Part shown: positions 60,073 to 64,000 of the stretch, piece by piece
Numbering within the stretch: the first letter of the stretch is position 1
Layout of the letters: each line of letters opens with the position of its first letter
Assembly (NCBI RefSeq): GCF_001612885.1
Contig: NZ_BDBH01000001.1
Coordinates: 496,001 to 560,000 of the forward strand
Direction of reading: 5' to 3'
Source: Nocardia harenae NBRC 108248
GTDB lineage: Bacteria; Actinomycetota; Actinomycetes; Mycobacteriales; Mycobacteriaceae
DNA length: 64,000 bases
Program-made: the position numbers and the translations under genes
Notes under the pieces: generated by a model
Told to the model about the DNA's origin: nothing
The model's database searches: none
The model's input: the letters and a program-made list of their open reading frames with translations, nothing else

Positions 60073-60395
60073 CCGAGTTCACCGTGGGCAGGATCGACGA
60101 TATCCCGATCGGCGAGGGCCGCGCGTTCGCGGTCGACGGCACGCAGGTCGCGGTGTTCCGGCCGCGCGACGGAAGCCTGCGGGCGCTCGCCGCGGTGTGC
60201 CCGCACCGCGGCGGGCCGCTGGCGGACGGGCTCATCGACGACGGCGTCGTCGTGTGCCCGCTGCACGGCTACACCTACGACCTCTGTACCGGCACCGAGA
60301 GCACCGGCAGCGACCTGGCGGTACCGGTGTATCAGGCGGTCGCCGACCCCGACGGCACGTTGCGCGTCAGGATCGGCGGTCCCGGTACGGAGTAA
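60069..60395 (+). CDS. nirD: Nitrite reductase small subunit, Rieske type
   Basis: Rieske [2Fe-2S] protein of 108 residues that accompanies NirB. The cluster ligands are Cys44 and His46 in CPHRGG, and Cys63 and His66 in CPLHGYTYD. Its ATG overlaps the nirB stop (ATGA at 60069-60072). It ends the operon, followed by an inverted repeat. No nitrite transporter or sirohaem synthesis gene is next to it. Confidence 0.95.
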   Translation: MTEFTVGRIDDIPIGEGRAFAVDGTQVAVFRPRDGSLRALAAVCPHRGGPLADGLIDDGVVVCPLHGYTYDLCTGTESTGSDLAVPVYQAVADPDGTLRVRIGGPGTE

Positions 60396-60400
60396 TCGGT

Positions 60401-60461
60401 ACGTTGGCACCGGCGACGACGCAGGTCTGCCCGGTCTGGTCGGCGATCCGCGTGCCAACGT
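60401..60461. repeat. Inverted repeat after nirD
   Basis: ACGTTGGCAC at 60401-60410 and GTGCCAACGT at 60452-60461 are perfect complements separated by 41 bases that can fold further. It lies directly after the nirD stop and may act as transcription terminator or mRNA-stabilising structure. Confidence 0.6.
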
Positions 60462-60509
60462 CCCACGCCGCGAGTCCACGGTTCGGCCCAGTCGTCGATC
60501 CGGGCTGAG

Positions 60510-60528
60510 ATAGGGTTGCCTAACCTAT
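60510..60528. promoter_or_regulatory. IdeR/DtxR iron box
   Basis: ATAGGGTTGCCTAACCTAT agrees at 14 of 19 positions with the mycobacterial IdeR consensus TTAGGTTAGGCTAACCTAA. It lies 25 bases before the start of the adenylation gene, in promoter position. Iron-loaded IdeR probably represses the gene, and iron shortage releases it. Confidence 0.85.
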
Positions 60529-60553
60529 ACCCGCTCGTCAGCTGTGAGGAATC

Positions 60554-62170
60554 GTGACTTCGACATCCACGTCCGCCCATCGTGACGGTTACGTCCCCTT
60601 CCCGGCTCCGGCCGCGGCCGAGTACCGGGCGGCTGGGTACTGGGCCGGGCGCGCCCTCGGCGACCTGCTCACCGACGCCGCCCGCCGAACCCCCGCCGCC
60701 CCGGCCGTGCTGACCGAGTCCGGCCCGTGGAGCTACGCCGAGCTGGACGCCGCGGCCGAGCGGATGGCGCACGGCCTGCTCGCGCTCGGCATCGCCCCCG
60801 GCGACCGCGTGGTGGTGCAGCTGCCGAACGTCCCCGAGTTCGCGACGGTGCTCTTCGGGCTGCTGCGCGCGGGCATCATCCCGGTGCTCACGCTGCCCGC
60901 GCATCGGCGCGCCGAGATCGAGCATCTGGCGAACCTCGCCGGCGCGGTGGCGTACGTGATCGCCGACGAGGTGGGCGATTTCGACTACCGCGCGCTCGCC
61001 GCCGAGCTGCGGCCCGCCGTGCCGAGCCTGCGGCACGTGCTGGTCCTCGGCTCTCCCGGCGAGTTCACGCCGCTGACCGAGATCCCGCGCGAGCCCGCGG
61101 GTGAGCTGCCCGCGATCGACCCCGCGGACATCGCGCTCATGCTGGTCTCCGGCGGCACCACCGGCCTGCCGAAGCTGATCGCCCGCACGCACGACGACTA
61201 CGCCTACAACGCCGCCGCCGGCGCCGAGATCACCCGGCTCACCGCCGCGGATGTGTATCTGGCGACGCTGCCCGCCGCGCACAACTTCCCGCTCGCCTGC
61301 CCCGGCATCCTCGGCGCGGTCACCGTCGGCGCCGCCTTCACCTTCGTCACCGACCCCAGCCCCGAGAGCGCCTTCGCCGTGATCGAGAAGCACCGGGTGA
61401 CGGTGACCGCGCTGGTCCCGCCGCTGGCCCAGCTCTGGACCGCCGCCGTGGAGTGGGAGGAGGCCGACCTGAGTTCGCTGCGGCTGCTCCAGGTCGGCGG
61501 GGCCCGGCTCGCCGACGTGAACGCGCGCGAGGTCACCCCCGCGCTCGGCTGCACCCTGCAGCAGGTCTTCGGCATGGCCGAGGGGCTGATCAACTACACC
61601 CGGCTGGACGACTCCACCGAGTTGATCTGCACCACCCAGGGCAGGCCCATGTCCCCCGCCGACGAGCTGCGCGTGGTGGACGAGAACGGTGCCGATGTCG
61701 AGCCGGGGGCCGAGGGCGAGCTGCTCACCCGCGGGCCGTACACCATCAATGGCTACTACCGCGCGCCCGAGCACAATGCCCGCGCATTCACGCCCGACGG
61801 CTTCTACCGCAGCGGGGATCTGGTGCGGCGGTTGCCGAGCGGGCATCTGATCGTCTCCGGGCGGATCAAGGATGTGATCAATCGCGGCGGTGAGAATGTC
61901 TCCTGCGACGAACTCGAGGAGCATCTGCTGGCCTACCCCGGGGTTCGGCACGCGGCCGCCGTCGGGCTGCCGGATGCGGTGCTCGGGGAGAAGGTGTGCG
62001 CCGTTCTGGTCGTTACGGGCTCTATGCCAACTTTGACCGAGGTCAAGAGCTTTCTCACCGAGCGGGGGCTCGCTACCTACAAGTTGCCGGATGTGCTCCG
62101 GCAGGCGGACAGGTTGCCGGTTACGGCGGTGGGGAAGATCGACAAGAAGGTGCTTCGCGAGCAGGGTTGA
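60554..62170 (+). CDS. Salicylate/2,3-dihydroxybenzoate-AMP ligase (MbtA/EntE-like)
   Basis: Stand-alone aryl acid adenylating enzyme of 538 residues that activates salicylate or 2,3-dihydroxybenzoate and loads it on a carrier protein in siderophore synthesis. The aryl-acid family opening YRAAGYWAGRALGDLL, the P-loop LVSGGTTGLPKLIARTHDDY, AAHNFPLACPG (aryl pocket), FGMAEGLINYTRLDD, and catalytic Lys region TAVGKIDKKVLREQ are all there. Nocardia make nocobactin-type and mycobactin-type siderophores with such a ligase. The GTG at 60554 has GAGGA 6 bases before it and an IdeR box in front. Salicylate rather than dihydroxybenzoate is likely but not certain. No other siderophore gene lies in this window. 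Confidence 0.88.
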   Translation: MTSTSTSAHRDGYVPFPAPAAAEYRAAGYWAGRALGDLLTDAARRTPAAPAVLTESGPWSYAELDAAAERMAHGLLALGIAPGDRVVVQLPNVPEFATVLFGLLRAGIIPVLTLPAHRRAEIEHLANLAGAVAYVIADEVGDFDYRALAAELRPAVPSLRHVLVLGSPGEFTPLTEIPREPAGELPAIDPADIALMLVSGGTTGLPKLIARTHDDYAYNAAAGAEITRLTAADVYLATLPAAHNFPLACPGILGAVTVGAAFTFVTDPSPESAFAVIEKHRVTVTALVPPLAQLWTAAVEWEEADLSSLRLLQVGGARLADVNAREVTPALGCTLQQVFGMAEGLINYTRLDDSTELICTTQGRPMSPADELRVVDENGADVEPGAEGELLTRGPYTINGYYRAPEHNARAFTPDGFYRSGDLVRRLPSGHLIVSGRIKDVINRGGENVSCDELEEHLLAYPGVRHAAAVGLPDAVLGEKVCAVLVVTGSMPTLTEVKSFLTERGLATYKLPDVLRQADRLPVTAVGKIDKKVLREQG

Positions 62171-62650
62171 TCACGCGCGGTCTGCACCGGCGGGCCACAC
62201 CACGTCGACCGGGACTCCACGCTCGCGAGCGAGCGCGACGACCGATCCGGTGCCGCCCGCCTGCCCGGTGTCCCCGTCCCAGACCGCGACGAGCCGGTCC
62301 ACGGTGCCGAGCACGGCTTCGTTCGCGGCTTCGTACGCTTCGCGGCCCGCATCCTCGAAGTCCATCACCCGGATGGCGGTGGCCCGCGTGGTGAGGTCGT
62401 CGAACTCGGCGGCGTGGTCAGGCTTCACCTTCGCGGATCGGTAGTTCCGTGACGGCAGAACGACTTCCAACCGCGCGCCGGAGTCGAGCACGGCGCGGGC
62501 GAAGACGCTGTCGGCTCCGCGTGCGATACAGCTGACGCCGACCAGCTCACCGGGCTCGTGCTCGGCGAGCAGGGTGCGCACGGCGGTGTAGACCGCGGTA
62601 GCGGTGACGTCGGTGATGTTCATGTGGCCGGTCACGCCGATCCGCACCAT
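62171..62650 (-). CDS. SLOG-domain nucleotide-binding protein
   Basis: Protein of 159 residues with a Rossmann-like SLOG/TIR-associated fold, related to DprA and YpsA-type domains. It starts RIGVTGHMNI, then GVSCIARGADSVFARAVLDSG (nucleotide-binding loop), LEVVLPS and a C-terminal VWDGDTGQAGGTGSVVALAR with GGT motif. Such domains bind or cleave nucleotide-derived signals. It follows the 2H phosphoesterase gene by 10 bases on the same strand, and its end abuts the adenylation gene stop. Exact ligand unknown. Confidence 0.72.
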   Translation of the reverse strand: MVRIGVTGHMNITDVTATAVYTAVRTLLAEHEPGELVGVSCIARGADSVFARAVLDSGARLEVVLPSRNYRSAKVKPDHAAEFDDLTTRATAIRVMDFEDAGREAYEAANEAVLGTVDRLVAVWDGDTGQAGGTGSVVALARERGVPVDVVWPAGADRA

Positions 62651-62660
62651 GGTCTCCCCT

Positions 62661-63320
62661 TCATCGGAGTGCCACGGAGGTGACTTCGCGCCACTCGTAC
62701 CGGCCGTGGTCCCGGTTCAGTTCGATGAGCGACACCTCCGAAACCACATCGCTGATCGTGTAGCCGTCGAGCCGCTCGGCTTCCAGTTTCGCGCGCAGTT
62801 CCTCGATCGGTACGATGCCGGTCGAATAGCTGACCGTGAGGTGGGGGCGGAAGGCAGCGCCCTGCTCCGGGACATTCGGCGCTCTCCAGACCTCGGCGAT
62901 GGCAGTCCGCAGTCGATCGCGGACCGCTCGGAGCGGGTCGGGATCAGCGATCGGGAGTTGGATGGTCTCGGCGTCGACAATCGGCGGGCCGATGGTGATG
63001 GTGAATCGAGGCAGCTCGCCAAGGTTGCGCCGGGTGGCATCGACGATCCGATCCACGTCGGACCTCGGCACGGCGTCGGTGAACCCGATTCCCTGCACGG
63101 TGATGTGAAGCCCATCGGCGCCCACGGGTTCCATGGTGGGCACCGCCGAGAGCGGCTGCGCGAAAACGTCACTCAGCTTCCGGACCGGTGACGCTGGTGG
63201 AAAGGTGATGTGCCAGGTGTAGAACGATTTCCCGACAGACCATCCGGGCCGCCACCACCAGTGGTCACGGGTAACCGCGTGCTCGTCGTGCGAGGTCCCC
63301 TCGATCGCCATCCTGCTCAT
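62661..63320 (-). CDS. 2'-5' RNA ligase-like (2H phosphoesterase) protein
   Basis: Protein of 219 residues of the 2H phosphoesterase (LigT) superfamily. The two HxT/S motifs are LHITVQGIGF and PHLTVSYS, with about 90 residues between, as is usual. N-terminal DHWWWRPGWSVGKSFYTWHITFP is specific to an actinobacterial subgroup. The ATG at 63320 overlaps the TGA of the upstream gene by four bases. 2H enzymes act on 2',3'-cyclic phosphates or 2'-5' linkages in RNA or nucleotides; the substrate here is unknown. It is the middle gene of a three-gene operon. Confidence 0.85.
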   Translation of the reverse strand: MSRMAIEGTSHDEHAVTRDHWWWRPGWSVGKSFYTWHITFPPASPVRKLSDVFAQPLSAVPTMEPVGADGLHITVQGIGFTDAVPRSDVDRIVDATRRNLGELPRFTITIGPPIVDAETIQLPIADPDPLRAVRDRLRTAIAEVWRAPNVPEQGAAFRPHLTVSYSTGIVPIEELRAKLEAERLDGYTISDVVSEVSLIELNRDHGRYEWREVTSVALR

Positions 63321-64000
63321 CCCATCCCGCCCGACAGCATCGGAAGCGTCCCGGTTCGCGGTGCCCGACAGAAGTCGGCCGCGCACTCCACAACCCCCCG
63401 CGCGTCAGCACCGACGATGTCGCGCGCCATCCACGCTATCTCCTCGACCCGCTGCGCGAGCGGTCCGACCCGGTGTTCGGCCGGAGTCGTCCCGACGAGG
63501 TGTTCAAGCTGGTCCCGGGCCACATCGAGGTTGCCGAGCGCCACATGCGCCTTGATCTCCTGGCACCGCACCATGCGCTCGGAGCCGACGTTGCGGCGGT
63601 CGCTCGGAGTCCGCGCGTACCCCTGCACCGCTGCGGTGGCGAACTCGAGCGAGCGGGCCGGGTCTACCTGGGTGAGGCTCATATCCGCCCACAACCCACC
63701 CGCACGCTCCACCGAGCAGGAGAACGGCCCGGCGAGCACATCGAGGCTCGGGTTCTTGCCCACCGCCGCCCCGAGGTCGACGGCGCGATCCCGCGCAGAG
63801 GCAGCGCCCCTCCCATCACCGGCGTGCGCAAGGTCGAGCGCGAGTGCGCTGGACAGGAACAGCGCCGCCGTGCCATCGGTGGCGTATTGCAATCCATCTC
63901 GGGCGTACTCGGCGGCCGTCAGATAGTCCTCGCGCCAGAACGACGATGTGTGCTGGGAGGCGCGACCACCGTGCTGCGATCGAATAGGGGCCGAGTCGGC
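63317..64000 (-). CDS. Helical-repeat protein, probably a regulator C-terminus (partial)
   Basis: Partial protein of 227 residues; the N-terminus lies beyond base 64000. The visible part is all-helical: SSFWREDYLTAAEYARDGLQYATDG, AALFLSSALALDLAHAGDGRGAASARDRAV, DPARSLEFATAAVQGY and VALGNLDVARDQLEHLV. Such TPR-like repeats are typical of the C-terminal part of XRE-type regulators of actinobacteria, but the DNA-binding domain is not in view. The stop overlaps the 2H gene start. Confidence 0.6.
   Translation of the reverse strand, partial: ADSAPIRSQHGGRASQHTSSFWREDYLTAAEYARDGLQYATDGTAALFLSSALALDLAHAGDGRGAASARDRAVDLGAAVGKNPSLDVLAGPFSCSVERAGGLWADMSLTQVDPARSLEFATAAVQGYARTPSDRRNVGSERMVRCQEIKAHVALGNLDVARDQLEHLVGTTPAEHRVGPLAQRVEEIAWMARDIVGADARGVVECAADFCRAPRTGTLPMLSGGMG

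Overview
The window is a GC-rich (roughly 70%) actinobacterial chromosome segment, most likely from Nocardia or a close relative in the Mycobacteriales. The evidence is a gene order that follows Mycobacterium tuberculosis Rv0904c-Rv0858c (accD3, prrA, prrB, gltA2, citA, serC, sepH, DUF2537, trmH, marR, DUF2530, DUF3027, MFS, DUF2771, cold shock gene, rpfA, Rv0862c-like, XPB helicase, dapC), a hemophore-related protein, an iron-box-controlled salicylate-type adenylation gene and a type VII secretion style toxin operon. No rRNA, tRNA, insertion sequence, prophage or CRISPR array is visible. Almost all reading frames antisense to the listed genes are GC shadows.

Layout. 1-7450: the start of an aldo/keto reductase, then accD3 just downstream of a four-gene conservon (sensor kinase with a long LPQR-repeat tail, roadblock protein, DUF742 protein, small GTPase). 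7768-13658: propionyl-CoA synthetase, a hemophore-like exported protein, the PrrA-PrrB two-component system and a YhgE-like exported protein without membrane anchor. 13862-21000: FKBP isomerase, two citrate synthases, an MFS transporter, pdxH, serC and a GC-rich tandem repeat. 21145-26646: sepH, a DUF2537-TrmH pair, an Eis-like acetyltransferase, YccF and MarR. 26705-29479: a secreted ceramidase divergent from a TetR regulator with a clear operator. 29591-37585: a sacsin-like ATPase overlapping DUF3027, a glutaminyl cyclase lipoprotein, an MFS transporter, DUF2771 and a cold shock protein. 37586-38654: rpfA with a perfect CRP site, a c-di-AMP riboswitch candidate and a perfect terminator. 38685-46847: helicase-associated protein and XPB helicase bracketing a lipoprotein, an M1 peptidase and membrane proteins.

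The accessory parts are the most interesting. 46948-48985 is a three-gene operon with ATGA overlaps: an EspC-like secretion partner, a WXG-like N-terminus fused to a DUF6973-like C-terminal domain, and a lipoprotein that could be its immunity factor. 54209-54353 holds a leader peptide with consecutive Tyr-Trp-Phe codons and competing hairpins in front of a DAHP synthase gene, which looks like ribosome-mediated attenuation. 55059-60395 is a nitrate/nitrite assimilation operon (nasA, an uncharacterised 117-residue gene, nirB, nirD). 60510-62170 is an IdeR box followed by a siderophore adenylation enzyme. 62171-64000 is a tight operon of an alpha-helical repeat regulator-like protein (partial), a 2H phosphoesterase and a SLOG-type nucleotide-binding protein.

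Starts were chosen by ribosome binding sites, overlaps with neighbours and family length. Functions rest on recognised motifs and family knowledge; no database search was run.
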